Shown here: in pieces, positions 15,171 to 23,127 of the stretch
How positions within the stretch are numbered: position 1 is the first letter of the stretch
Layout of the letters: each line of letters opens with the position of its first letter
Origin: JBAWXE01 sp037144255
GTDB lineage: Bacteria > Bacteroidota > Bacteroidia > Chitinophagales > Chitinophagaceae
Length of the DNA stretch: 23,255 bases
Direction: 5' to 3'
Assembly: GCA_037144255.1 (NCBI GenBank)
Contig: JBAWXE010000037.1
Location: forward strand, 1-23,255
Translations under genes and position numbers: made by a program
Notes under the pieces: model-generated
What the model saw: the letters and a program-made list of their open reading frames with translations, nothing else
Told to the model about the DNA's origin: nothing
The model's database searches: none

Positions 15171-16118
15171 ATGCAGCTTAGCATAATCATACCTTTATAT
15201 AACGAAGAAAAGTACGTTGGACCTCTTTTAGATTCACTCTTATTAGACGATGGAGTAGAAAAGGAAATTTTTCTTACAGATGGTGGCTCTACTGATGGTA
15301 CCATTGCTCTAGTGCAAAAGTATCAAGCGCAACATCCTAACATACACCTTGTTCACAACGAGAAAAAGTATGTCAGCTTCGGTTTTAACAAAGCCTTCCC
15401 AGATGTAAAGGGTAAGTATGTGACTCTAATGGGCGCACACGCTTTATATCCTCCCGGCTTTTTTGTCAATGGGCTTAAGTACCTGGAAGCAGGTGAATGC
15501 GATGTAGTAGGTGGTCCTCTTGTTCAAGAAGGTAAATCTGATACAGGCAAAGCCATTGCTTTTGCTATGAGCTCTAAGTTTGGAGTGGGTGGCACTGAGT
15601 TCCGCACCATGAAAAAAAAGATGTTTGTCGATAGTGTAGCTTTTGCCATTTATAAGAAGGAAATATTTGATAAGATAGGTTTACTGGATGTAGAACTGGT
15701 AAGAAACCAAGATGATGAATTACACTATCGCATGCATGCTGCTGGTTATCGTATTCTTATGGTACCGGAGATGCAGTGTGTATATTATGTTCGCAATACC
15801 ATATCATCTCTTTATAGTCAGTACTATCAGTACGGCTTATATAAACCATTAGTGCTTAAAAAGGTAAAACAAGGTATTCGATTCCGCCATTTGGTTCCCC
15901 CACTGTTTTGCTTATATATTTGTAGCCTTCCACTAGCATTACTTTCTTGCTTATGGTTATTACCATTAGCATTGTATTTAGTGCTGATTATTACCATTGC
16001 CATGCGTGCTTCACATCTTACTTTTAGGCAAAAGTTTTTGGCTATGACAGCATTCCCTACTTTGCATTTCAGTTATGGCTTCGGTTTTCTGAAAGGTATG
16101 TTAGGCAAACCCAAATAG
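15171..16118 (+). CDS. GT2 glycosyltransferase, ExoA-like, with C-terminal membrane helices
   Basis: 315 residues. GT-A fold start IIIPLYNEEKYVG, then TDGGSTDGT (35-43), the usual nucleotide-binding part. The DxD-equivalent segment reads LMGAHALYPPGFF, like the DAHALYPP pattern of the succinoglycan ExoA branch of GT2 but with Gly in place of the first Asp. Further on are NQDDELHYRMHAAGYRI and QYYQYGLYKPLVLKK, also ExoA-like. Two hydrophobic segments at about 240-285 (LFCLYICSLPLALLSCLWLLP and following) anchor it to the inner membrane. Family role: add a sugar to the lipid-linked oligosaccharide at the cytoplasmic face. It is 26 bases after the GNAT gene and 28 bases before the aminotransferase. 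Confidence 0.88.
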   Translation: MQLSIIIPLYNEEKYVGPLLDSLLLDDGVEKEIFLTDGGSTDGTIALVQKYQAQHPNIHLVHNEKKYVSFGFNKAFPDVKGKYVTLMGAHALYPPGFFVNGLKYLEAGECDVVGGPLVQEGKSDTGKAIAFAMSSKFGVGGTEFRTMKKKMFVDSVAFAIYKKEIFDKIGLLDVELVRNQDDELHYRMHAAGYRILMVPEMQCVYYVRNTISSLYSQYYQYGLYKPLVLKKVKQGIRFRHLVPPLFCLYICSLPLALLSCLWLLPLALYLVLIITIAMRASHLTFRQKFLAMTAFPTLHFSYGFGFLKGMLGKPK

Positions 16119-16146
16119 TAATTATTGATCTTAAATCATATTAAAA

Positions 16147-17361
16147 GTGAAAATACCATTCTCCCCCCCTTACATTGATAAAGATATTGAAGACGAAGTA
16201 TTGGATAGTCTTCGCTCCGGATGGATAACCACCGGCCCTAAGGTTCGCGATCTTGAGTTGTTATCTGCTCAGGTGGCAGGTGTCGAAAAAGCCGTTTGTG
16301 TTAATTCCTGGACATCAGGCGCTGCCTTGGTAATAAAATGGCTGGGTATCGGTCCTGGCGATGAGGTCATTGTTCCTGCATATACATATTCTGCTACAGC
16401 ATTAATAGTATTGCATGCAGGTGCCAAGCCTGTTATGGTAGATATACTAGAGGATTTTACTATCGATCCTGAGGCTATTCGCAAAGCAATTACTCCTTCT
16501 ACCAAAGCTATTCTTGCTGTAGATATTGGTGGTTGGCCATGCGATTACGATGCTATAAAGAAGGTACTCAATGACCCTTCCATAATCAAAATGTTCAAAC
16601 CAAATAATGATGTCCAACGCACTTTTGGTCGCCCTGCACTCATTTCAGATGCCGCACATTCCTTAGGTGCTATATATCATGGCAAACCTGCTGCTTTAGC
16701 AGCAGATGTTACTATCTTCTCTTTACATGCAGTTAAGAATGTCACTACTGCAGAGGGCGGTGTTATCTGTATCGATCTCCCTGCTGGCTTCAATAATGAG
16801 GATGTATACAAATGGATGAAGTTGAATTCACTCAATGGTCAAACCAAAGATGCTTTCGCTAAATCTCAAGGTGGCAGTTGGCGATACGATATTGTTTCCC
16901 TAGGGCTCAAGATCAATATGCCCGATGTCTGCGCTGCTATAGGTTTAGCACAACTCAAGAAATACCCTAATTTATTATTGCCTGAACGCGAACGTGTCTT
17001 CCATCATTATGCTTCTTTCTTCAATAAAAAAGCATGGGCAGTAATGCCTCCTCATGAGAGTGCTGAGCGCAAATCTTCATTCCATCTGCTTACATTACGT
17101 ATCAATGGTATCACCGAAGATCAGCGCGATGCTTTAATACAAAAGATGGCGGATGCAGGCGTAGCTACCAATGTACATTTTATACCTATGCCTATGCTTA
17201 CTTTATTCAAGGGCCTTGGCTATAAGATAGAAGACTATCCTCAGGCTTTCGATAACTATGCACACGAGATCTCATTACCTATTTATCCTCAGCTCACGGA
17301 TGCTGAGTGTACATATATTGAAACACAATTAGAAAAAGCTTACCACGAGGTTGTAGGATGA
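16147..17361 (+). CDS. DegT/DnrJ/EryC1/StrS family sugar aminotransferase
   Basis: 404 residues starting from GTG at 16147 (reading MKIPFSPPYIDKD, the standard beginning of the family, which supports this start). Fold-type I PLP enzyme: VNSWTSGAAL (52-61), DEVIVPAYTYSATA, SDAAHSLGA (167-175, Asp168 pairing with the PLP ring) and the Schiff-base lysine in HAVKNVTTAEGG (Lys197). The C-terminal HFIPMPMLTLFKG matches the family's HYPPLH-type region. Known reaction: transfer an amino group from glutamate to a keto sugar nucleotide. It would supply the amino sugar that is then acetylated (GNAT gene or the hexapeptide-repeat gene) and amidinated. The dehydratase/dehydrogenase that makes the keto sugar is not in this window. 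Its stop overlaps the next start (ATGA). Confidence 0.92.
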   Translation: MKIPFSPPYIDKDIEDEVLDSLRSGWITTGPKVRDLELLSAQVAGVEKAVCVNSWTSGAALVIKWLGIGPGDEVIVPAYTYSATALIVLHAGAKPVMVDILEDFTIDPEAIRKAITPSTKAILAVDIGGWPCDYDAIKKVLNDPSIIKMFKPNNDVQRTFGRPALISDAAHSLGAIYHGKPAALAADVTIFSLHAVKNVTTAEGGVICIDLPAGFNNEDVYKWMKLNSLNGQTKDAFAKSQGGSWRYDIVSLGLKINMPDVCAAIGLAQLKKYPNLLLPERERVFHHYASFFNKKAWAVMPPHESAERKSSFHLLTLRINGITEDQRDALIQKMADAGVATNVHFIPMPMLTLFKGLGYKIEDYPQAFDNYAHEISLPIYPQLTDAECTYIETQLEKAYHEVVG

Positions 17362-17951
17362 CACGATTACTAGACTTTGTTTTTGCCTTATTAGGTTTGA
17401 TCATCTTAAGCCCCATTTTACTCACTCTTTCTATATGGGTAAAACTGAGCTCAAAGGGTCCTATTCTGTATAAGCAGATCCGCATTGGCAGAAATGGCAA
17501 AGAATTCAAACTGATGAAATTTCGTTCCATGTTCATGGATGCTGATAAGAGGGGGCTATTGATCACAGTAGGTGGTCGCGATCCACGTATCACAAATGTG
17601 GGTTACATCCTCCGCAAGTATAAGCTGGATGAATTACCTCAGTTGTGGAATGTCCTGATTGGCGAAATGAGCATTGTTGGCCCTCGTCCAGAGGTCAAAC
17701 GTTATGTAGACCTCTATACTCCTGAACAAAGAATGATTCTCCGTGTTCGCCCCGGTATTACAGATTTCGCTTCTATTGAGTATCGCAATGAGAACGAGTT
17801 ACTGGAGAACCAGATTGACCCTGAGCGTTATTATATTGATCATATCATGCCTGCTAAGATTCTTATCAATCAGGTATTTATTGACTCACCCACAGTAGCC
17901 AATTATTTTCGGGCTATTTTCCTTACTATTAAGACTGTTGTAAAAGATTAA
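17358..17951 (+). CDS. Initiating phosphoglycosyl transferase (PglC/WcaJ-type bacterial sugar transferase)
   Basis: 197 residues. One N-terminal re-entrant hydrophobic helix (FVFALLGLIILSPILLTLSIW), then KGPILYKQIRIGRNGKEF, KLMKFRSM, and the catalytic Asp-Glu dyad in YKLDELPQLWNVL (Asp91, Glu92), followed by GEMSIVGPRPEV. These are diagnostic of the monotopic phosphoglycosyl transferases, which move a sugar-phosphate onto undecaprenyl phosphate, the first step in making a lipid-linked repeat unit. At ~200 residues it is the minimal PglC-like form, without the polytopic N-terminal domain of WcaJ/WbaP. It is the last gene of the operon; a perfect hairpin follows 20 bases after its stop. The aminotransferase next to it may make the sugar it transfers, as with Campylobacter PglE/PglC (inference). 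Confidence 0.93.
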   Translation: MTRLLDFVFALLGLIILSPILLTLSIWVKLSSKGPILYKQIRIGRNGKEFKLMKFRSMFMDADKRGLLITVGGRDPRITNVGYILRKYKLDELPQLWNVLIGEMSIVGPRPEVKRYVDLYTPEQRMILRVRPGITDFASIEYRNENELLENQIDPERYYIDHIMPAKILINQVFIDSPTVANYFRAIFLTIKTVVKD

Positions 17952-17971
17952 TTCCAAGGTCTCATTATCAT

Positions 17972-18005
17972 AAGAAGAGCGGCACCATTTGGTGCCGCTC
18001 TTCTT
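17972..18005. terminator. Bidirectional hairpin terminator between the glycan operon and the LRR gene
   Basis: A perfect 15-bp inverted repeat (17972-17986 with 17991-18005; arm core AGAGCGGCACC) has a four-base ATTT loop and is followed on the + strand by a short T-rich stretch. It lies between convergent stops and its right arm touches the stop codon of the LRR gene. It should end the glycan operon and, from the other strand, the LRR transcript, although the minus-strand side lacks a U-tract. Confidence 0.85.
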
Positions 18006-18856
18006 TATTGCGAGCTTCTGTACATGCTATTGCCCGCTGATATTACATGTATCTGTTGTCTAAATTTCATTCTTGTATTTTGGTAGAAGGGTATCACCAT
18101 ATCATCTATATACACATCTTCCAGTTTTCTTAGCTCTGATATTGCATTAGGCAGGCTCAGCACACCACAGCGTACTACGTCCAGTTCTTGTAGTTCAGCA
18201 CAGTTTCCTATAGAGGCAGGTAACACATGTAGTCTATTCTGTCCCATATACAAGAATTTAAGTCCTGTTAGCCCTCCTATATTATCCGGTATACTTTCTA
18301 ATCTGTTATTACTGATATCCAGAAAATCCAACCCTTTCAGCATAGTGATCTCATTAGGTAATGAATCTATTTCATTCAGTGCTAAACGCAGTGTTTTCAG
18401 ATGTTCTAATTTGCCTATGCTAGTTGGTAATGTATGTAAGTGATTATTTGCTAGGTTCAATTCTGTCAGGCTGCTGATGTCTCCTATTGATGCAGGTATG
18501 ATACTTAGGTTATTACTACCTAGCGTTAGCACCTCTAGTTTGTTCAGTTTGCTGATGTCTTCAGGTAGTACACTGATCCTGTTTCTAAATAGTATCACCT
18601 TCTTCAGCTTTTTACATCTGAATAGTGACGGAGGCAACGCTTCTATCCTGTTACTGCTAAAATTTATCTCCACCAGATTAGGGAACTGGTCCAGCACATC
18701 AGGGATCTCTTTCAGCATTCTATAGGTGATCCTTAGACAATGTACATGGTACTTATCATGTATTGCCTCGTCTAGGTCAGTAAATACTCCCTCAGCAAAA
18801 CTTTTGTTCGCTATTAGTACGGTTAATATCAACAGTAGTTGTTTCAGTCGGGTCAT
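18005..18856 (-). CDS. Secreted leucine-rich-repeat protein
   Basis: 283 residues. An N-terminal signal peptide is visible (Lys/Arg start, LLLILTVLIA core, likely cleavage near SFA-E at residue 21). Residues about 50-260 form roughly nine leucine-rich repeats of about 23 residues with the pattern LxxLxLxxNxLxxLPxxI, for example LTELNLANNHLHTLPTSIGK and LEVLTLGSNNLSIIPASIGD. Such repeats make curved protein-binding surfaces; no catalytic domain and no lipoprotein Cys or type IX sorting domain is visible. The start ATG (MTRLKQ) gives the whole signal peptide. It points toward the glycan operon and shares the hairpin with it. The specific partner or role is unknown. Confidence 0.85.
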   Translation of the reverse strand: MTRLKQLLLILTVLIANKSFAEGVFTDLDEAIHDKYHVHCLRITYRMLKEIPDVLDQFPNLVEINFSSNRIEALPPSLFRCKKLKKVILFRNRISVLPEDISKLNKLEVLTLGSNNLSIIPASIGDISSLTELNLANNHLHTLPTSIGKLEHLKTLRLALNEIDSLPNEITMLKGLDFLDISNNRLESIPDNIGGLTGLKFLYMGQNRLHVLPASIGNCAELQELDVVRCGVLSLPNAISELRKLEDVYIDDMVIPFYQNTRMKFRQQIHVISAGNSMYRSSQ

Positions 18857-19028
18857 ATATAAATTTACTCATTTTTATTATGAGCAACACTATAAATATC
18901 CATTATTTTAATAAGTTACATTTATTTGACACTTCATTTTTCTTAGCTCTTGTTAAAAATTCCCATTCGCGTTCTACACTTCTTAATTTTCGTACATTGC
19001 TTATTGATTTTTAAACAAGAGGGGTAAC

Positions 19029-20720
19029 ATGTTCTCAGGGAGATTTAAAAAATTGAATAATGCTAAGGGCTTCATTTGGGGAGTCATGATAGCTAGTATA
19101 TTGTTCCTGTTCGTAAGGGCCAAAACTTCAGATTCGTATTTCGAAATATCTAAGAATCTCGATATTTATGCCACATTGATCAAGGAACTCAATAGTAAAT
19201 ATGTCGATCCTATCGAACCAGGTAAGATGGTAAAGACGGGTATTGACGCTATGCTTGAAGAGCTGGATCCTTATACTAATTACATCACAGAGGCCGATAT
19301 CGAAGATTACAAATTCCAGACAACTGGTAAATATGGGGGCATCGGTGCTTCCATGCGTAAGAAAGGTGATGCTATCTATATAGGTGAGGTATATGAGAAT
19401 AGCCCTGCACAGAAAATCGGTTTACATCCGGGCGATAATGTTATTTCAATAGATGACCAATTGCTCAAGGGCAAGACTATGGATGATATCAGTCTCCTAC
19501 TCAAGGGCGCTCCCGGTACTCAGGTTACCTTGAAGATCAAAGATGCTTATACTAATAACATTTCTCAAAAAGTAGTTACTCGTGGCGAGATAGAAATGTC
19601 TAGTGTACCATATGCTGGTCTCGTAGGTCCTCAAAAAAATATCGCATTCGTTAGGCTCAATCAGTTCACTCAGTTTTGTAGTCGTCAGGTACTCAATGCA
19701 CTAGATAGTCTTAAAAAAGCACAACCCGAACTTAAGGGTGTAGTTCTCGATCTACGCAACAACCCCGGTGGGCTCTTAGACGAGGCTGTAAATATCTGCA
19801 ACATTTTTATCGATAAAGGTCAGCTGGTAGCTAGTACCAAAGGCAAGATGGTAGAGTACGATCATGATTATAAAACATTATCTGCTCCTTGGGACACTAA
19901 GATACCTCTTACTGTCCTGGTCAATCACTCTTCGGCTTCTGCATCAGAGATCGTCTCAGGTACAATACAAGACTTAGATAGAGGTATTGTTATTGGCGAG
20001 CGCTCTTATGGCAAAGGCTTGGTACAAAAAGTTTTTGATCTGGGTTATAATGCTAAAGTAAAACTCACTATTTCTAAATACTACATTCCTAGTGGTCGTT
20101 GCATTCAGGCTATCGATTACACGCATCGCAATCCTGATGGTAGTGTAGGTTTCGTGGCAGATTCTTTAAAGAAGCCTTTCAAAACATCTAACGGCCGTAC
20201 AGTACTCAGCGGTGGTGGGGTAGAGCCCGATATATTTGTTCCTAGCGAACCATTAAGTCATGTTACTATTTCTTTGTACACCAAGAACTACTTATTCGAT
20301 TACGCTACAGAGTATGTTCGTCAGCATCCTAAGATAGCACCCGCTGCCGATTTCGCTCTTACTCCTGCTGAATTCTCTCAGTTCTCTAAATGGTTAGAGA
20401 ATAAAGATTTTTCTTATAAAACTCAAACAGAAGTAGACCTAGATTCTCTCAAAAAAGTAGCCATCAAAGAAAAATACTACGATGATGCTAAGAATGAATT
20501 TGCAGCCTTGCAAGCTAAATTATCACACGATAAAAAACAGGATATCTTAAAACATCAGGAAGAAGTAACACATGCTTTAGAGAATGAGATAGTGCTGCGT
20601 TATTACTTCATGCGTGGTAGTATAGAGCAGAGTCTGCATCATGATAAGGATATGGAGAAAGCACTCTCTATTATTGCTAACCCAACAGAGTATGCAGCCT
20701 TACTCAAACCTAAAAAGTAA
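19029..20720 (+). CDS. S41 family C-terminal processing peptidase with PDZ domain
   Basis: 563 residues. One N-terminal membrane helix or uncleaved signal (FIWGVMIASILFLFVRA, 15-31) sends it to the periplasm. An N-terminal helical part ends in LEELDPYTNYI; a PDZ domain follows (about 95-185, with GGIGASMR and the carboxylate-binding side GLHPGDNVISIDDQ), then the catalytic core with DLRNNPGGLLDEAV and VNHSSASASEIVSG. Ser304 and Lys329 (SYGKG) are 25 residues apart, the same spacing as the Tsp/CtpA Ser-Lys dyad. Family role: cleave proteins from their C-terminus, often cell-envelope substrates. A C-terminal extension of about 150 residues, rich in charged helices, follows the core. A GA-rich GAGGGG lies 4 bases before the ATG. 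It is transcribed alone and ends at a strong hairpin. Confidence 0.92.
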   Translation: MFSGRFKKLNNAKGFIWGVMIASILFLFVRAKTSDSYFEISKNLDIYATLIKELNSKYVDPIEPGKMVKTGIDAMLEELDPYTNYITEADIEDYKFQTTGKYGGIGASMRKKGDAIYIGEVYENSPAQKIGLHPGDNVISIDDQLLKGKTMDDISLLLKGAPGTQVTLKIKDAYTNNISQKVVTRGEIEMSSVPYAGLVGPQKNIAFVRLNQFTQFCSRQVLNALDSLKKAQPELKGVVLDLRNNPGGLLDEAVNICNIFIDKGQLVASTKGKMVEYDHDYKTLSAPWDTKIPLTVLVNHSSASASEIVSGTIQDLDRGIVIGERSYGKGLVQKVFDLGYNAKVKLTISKYYIPSGRCIQAIDYTHRNPDGSVGFVADSLKKPFKTSNGRTVLSGGGVEPDIFVPSEPLSHVTISLYTKNYLFDYATEYVRQHPKIAPAADFALTPAEFSQFSKWLENKDFSYKTQTEVDLDSLKKVAIKEKYYDDAKNEFAALQAKLSHDKKQDILKHQEEVTHALENEIVLRYYFMRGSIEQSLHHDKDMEKALSIIANPTEYAALLKPKK

Positions 20721-20740
20721 GTTTTCAAATGATACTTGTA

Positions 20741-20780
20741 AACAGAAAGCCCCATACTATTCAGTATGGGGCTTTCTGTT
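20741..20780. terminator. Bidirectional hairpin terminator between the S41 protease and GH3 genes
   Basis: A perfect 18-bp inverted repeat (20741-20758 with 20763-20780; arm core GAAAGCCCCATACT) with a four-base ATTC loop sits 20 bases after the protease stop and 15 bases from the GH3 stop. T-rich bases follow on the + strand (TTCTGATTTTATT) and a mixed T stretch on the other. It serves both convergent genes. Confidence 0.88.
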
Positions 20781-20795
20781 CTGATTTTATTACTC

Positions 20796-22292
20796 TTAAA
20801 GCACCCATGCTTGTAGTGCATCCGCTATGTTGCGGTCATTACTCAGGCGTGCTACTTTATTTTGCCCACCTAGTCGCCCTACAGATTTCATATACTCTAT
20901 AAAGGCATGCTTTTGCATAGCACGTATCTTTAGTGGTTGTAGTATACTGCCTGTTATCAGGTCATTGTAATAAATATTGCGTTCACGCATATGCTCATTC
21001 ACTGTTGCAGCAAATGCAGTAAGATTATCAGGCTCTTTCTCAAACTCTACAAACCATTCATGGTACGGTAGCCCTTCATTGGTTTGTATACGTGGCGCCA
21101 CTGTGAACTCTACAATATGTGCATGATGCTTACGAGCAGCTGCATGTATGGCTTGCTCCACTTCTTCGGCTATCACATGCTCACCAAATGCCGATATAAA
21201 ATGTTTGATACGTCCTGTCACTACCAGCCTGTATGGCTCAGTACTTACAAAACGCACTGTATCTCCTATATTATATCCCCATAGCCCTGCATTGCTATTC
21301 ACTATCAGTGCGTAGTTCTCTCCCACTTGCACATCTGCCAGTGCTAGTCTGCGTGGGTTCTCTTTATGCAATTCGCTCGTTGGTATAAATTCAAAGAAGA
21401 TGCCCGAATTGGTATTCAGTAGTAAACCTTCTTTATCAAGTGTATCCTGAAAAGCAAAGAATCCTTCCGATGCCGGGAATGTCTCCAGAAAATCTACTTC
21501 CCCACCTAGGCTTTCTATCAGTTTCGTTTTATAGGGTTGAAAGTTCACACCACCATGCACTATTACCTGCAGGTTAGGGAACAGTTCTTTTATTTTCTTG
21601 CCTTCATTCTTTTCACTCAGCCAGTCAAAATACATCTGCATCCATGGGGGTATACCACTTATCAGTGTCATGTCCTGCCCGGTGGTTTCTTCTACTATCT
21701 TCTCCAGCTTACTTTCCCAGTCCTCTATGCAGTTTGTCTCGTATGATGGTAATTGATTATTTCTTAGATATCTGGGAACAAAATGGTTCACTATACCACT
21801 CAGGCGTCCTGTAGGTATGCCTCCCACTCTTTCCAGTTCGGGAGATCCACTCAGAAATATCATTTTCCCATCAGCAAATGCCGGCTTGCCACTATTGGCC
21901 ATATAACAGAGCAATGCATCGCGGGCAGTATTAATATGATTATGTATCGAGTCATGAGTAATAGGAATATATTTTACCCCACTGGTGGTACCTGATGTTT
22001 TGGCAAAATACATAGGCCGCCCTTTCCACAATACATTTTGTTGCCCTTCCTTTATTTGGTCTATATATGAACGAAAAGCCTCATAATCTCTTATAGGTAC
22101 AGACTGTATATAATCCTGATAATTTTTGACCTCTGTTAACTTGTGCTCCTTCCCAAACACCGTACGCCCGCCTGCTTTCAGCAGTTGTAGCATGATGTTT
22201 TGCTGGTCGGCCACCGCGGTAGCCATGCCTTTGCGAATACGGTTATGCACTATAGATGCATAAGGCTTGGCTAAAAAAGATTTGATCTTCAT
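20796..22292 (-). CDS. GH3-family acyl-adenylate-forming protein
   Basis: 498 residues, matching the GH3 (auxin-responsive promoter family) fold of the ANL adenylate-forming superfamily. The ATP/phosphate loop is AKTSGTTSGVKYIPIT (97-112). Further family landmarks are LISGIPPWMQMYFDWL, FPASEGFFAFQ, NAGLWGYNIGDTVRF and TGRIKHFISAFGEHV, the last corresponding to the hinge to the C-terminal domain. Plant members join amino acids to jasmonate, auxin or benzoates; the role of the common Bacteroidota homologues is not established as far as I know. Length is slightly below the plant proteins (about 600). It is transcribed alone, away from rplU, with a 178-base shared upstream region. No acyl-carrier or partner gene lies beside it. 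Confidence 0.88.
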   Translation of the reverse strand: MKIKSFLAKPYASIVHNRIRKGMATAVADQQNIMLQLLKAGGRTVFGKEHKLTEVKNYQDYIQSVPIRDYEAFRSYIDQIKEGQQNVLWKGRPMYFAKTSGTTSGVKYIPITHDSIHNHINTARDALLCYMANSGKPAFADGKMIFLSGSPELERVGGIPTGRLSGIVNHFVPRYLRNNQLPSYETNCIEDWESKLEKIVEETTGQDMTLISGIPPWMQMYFDWLSEKNEGKKIKELFPNLQVIVHGGVNFQPYKTKLIESLGGEVDFLETFPASEGFFAFQDTLDKEGLLLNTNSGIFFEFIPTSELHKENPRRLALADVQVGENYALIVNSNAGLWGYNIGDTVRFVSTEPYRLVVTGRIKHFISAFGEHVIAEEVEQAIHAAARKHHAHIVEFTVAPRIQTNEGLPYHEWFVEFEKEPDNLTAFAATVNEHMRERNIYYNDLITGSILQPLKIRAMQKHAFIEYMKSVGRLGGQNKVARLSNDRNIADALQAWVL

Positions 22293-22417
22293 TTACACTT
22301 CAAGTGTGAGATAACAAAAATACAATTCTCAACTCGGGATTACTGGAAAATATTGGTTTGAAAATAGAATTATTTGTAATAAATTGCGCCTATAAGCCAA
22401 ATTATAAAAAATTATTT

Positions 22418-22447
22418 TTTGAAAACAAAAAAAGTGTATTAACTTTG
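22418..22447 (+). promoter_or_regulatory. Bacteroidota-type promoter of rplU-rpmA
   Basis: TTTG (22418-22421) and TAACTTTG (22440-22447) are separated by 18 bases, a full match to the TTTG / TAnnTTTG -33/-7 pattern of the main sigma factor in Bacteroidota. It lies 23 bases before the rplU start, giving a short leader. The surrounding DNA is very AT-rich, with an A-tract between the boxes. Confidence 0.75.
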
Positions 22448-22470
22448 CACAAAATATATTTAGGCACGTC

Positions 22471-22770
22471 ATGTTTGCGATTGTAACAATAGCTGGTCAA
22501 CAATTCAAAGTTAGAAAGGATGATGAATTGTTCGTTCATCGCTTGGAAGGTAATTCCGGCGATAAGGTTGAATTTTCAGATATACATATGGTAAGTGAGG
22601 GTGGAAACATCACCGTAGGTAGTCAGTCTAAGAAAGTAAAGGCTGAGATCATGGATCATTTGAAAGGAGACAAGGTGATTATCTTTAAAAAGAAACGCCG
22701 TAAAGGATATCAAAAGAAAAATGGTCACCGTCAGTCTTTGACGAAGATCAAGATCAATGAAATTGCTTAA
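22471..22770 (+). CDS. rplU: Large ribosomal subunit protein bL21
   Basis: 99 residues, the normal length for bL21. It opens MFAIVTIAGQQFKVRKDDEL and has VHRLEGNSGDKVEF, then the conserved C-terminal segment KKKRRKGYQKKNGHRQSLTKIKI, which contacts 23S rRNA. It is the first gene of the usual rplU-rpmA pair and lies directly downstream of a strong promoter. No unusual features. Confidence 0.97.
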   Translation: MFAIVTIAGQQFKVRKDDELFVHRLEGNSGDKVEFSDIHMVSEGGNITVGSQSKKVKAEIMDHLKGDKVIIFKKKRRKGYQKKNGHRQSLTKIKINEIA

Positions 22771-22800
22771 TTTTAACTTTGTAAATTACTAGTACAGAAA

Positions 22801-23073
22801 ATGGCACACAAAAAAGGGGAAGGCAGTGTAAGGAACGGCCGGGACTCACAGAGCAAGAGATTAGGTGTAAAGATATACGGTGGTCAACCGGCTATATCAG
22901 GTAACATCATCATTCGTCAGCGTGGTACAGTTTACCATCCTGGTGACAATGTAGGTTTAGGAAGAGACTTTACCATATTCGCAACTACTGATGGTATAGT
23001 TGAATTCCGCAAGACACGTACCAAGACATTAGTATCTGTTAAAGAATTTAATACTGCGATCGCCGAGGCCTAA
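22801..23073 (+). CDS. rpmA: Large ribosomal subunit protein bL27
   Basis: 90 residues. It begins MAHKKGEGSVRNGRDSQSKR, so the short tail that reaches the peptidyl-transferase centre starts directly after Met, without the cleaved extension seen in Firmicutes. GNIIIRQRGT and HPGDNVGLGRD are canonical bL27. It follows rplU by 30 bases and shares its transcript; a further TAACTTTG (-7 like) lies between them, but without a properly spaced -33 box. Confidence 0.97.
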   Translation: MAHKKGEGSVRNGRDSQSKRLGVKIYGGQPAISGNIIIRQRGTVYHPGDNVGLGRDFTIFATTDGIVEFRKTRTKTLVSVKEFNTAIAEA

Positions 23074-23107
23074 CCCGCTCGGCGATTTGCCTTTAAGGTT
23101 TTTTTTT
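23059..23107 (+). terminator. Possible terminator after rpmA
   Basis: A 9-bp inverted repeat, ATCGCCGAG (23059-23067) with CTCGGCGAT (23078-23086), has a 10-base loop and overlaps the rpmA stop. A run of nine T lies at 23099-23107, 12 bases after the stem. The separation between stem and T-run is longer than usual, so termination may be partial; the small palindrome CCTTTAAGG just before the T-run may help. Confidence 0.5.
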
Positions 23108-23127
23108 AACCCTTAAATTCACAGTTT

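Noticed and set aside
18857..19028. Promoters for the divergent LRR and S41 genes
   Set aside because: AT-rich intergenic DNA; the closest -7-like match (TAATTTTC) differs at the last base and has no TTG at the right distance, so no promoter can be placed with confidence.
22774..22781. Internal promoter for rpmA (TAACTTTG)
   Set aside because: The -7 element is a full match, but no TTTG or TTG sits 17-23 bases upstream (nearest are about 8 and 33 bases away), so it is not supported as a promoter.
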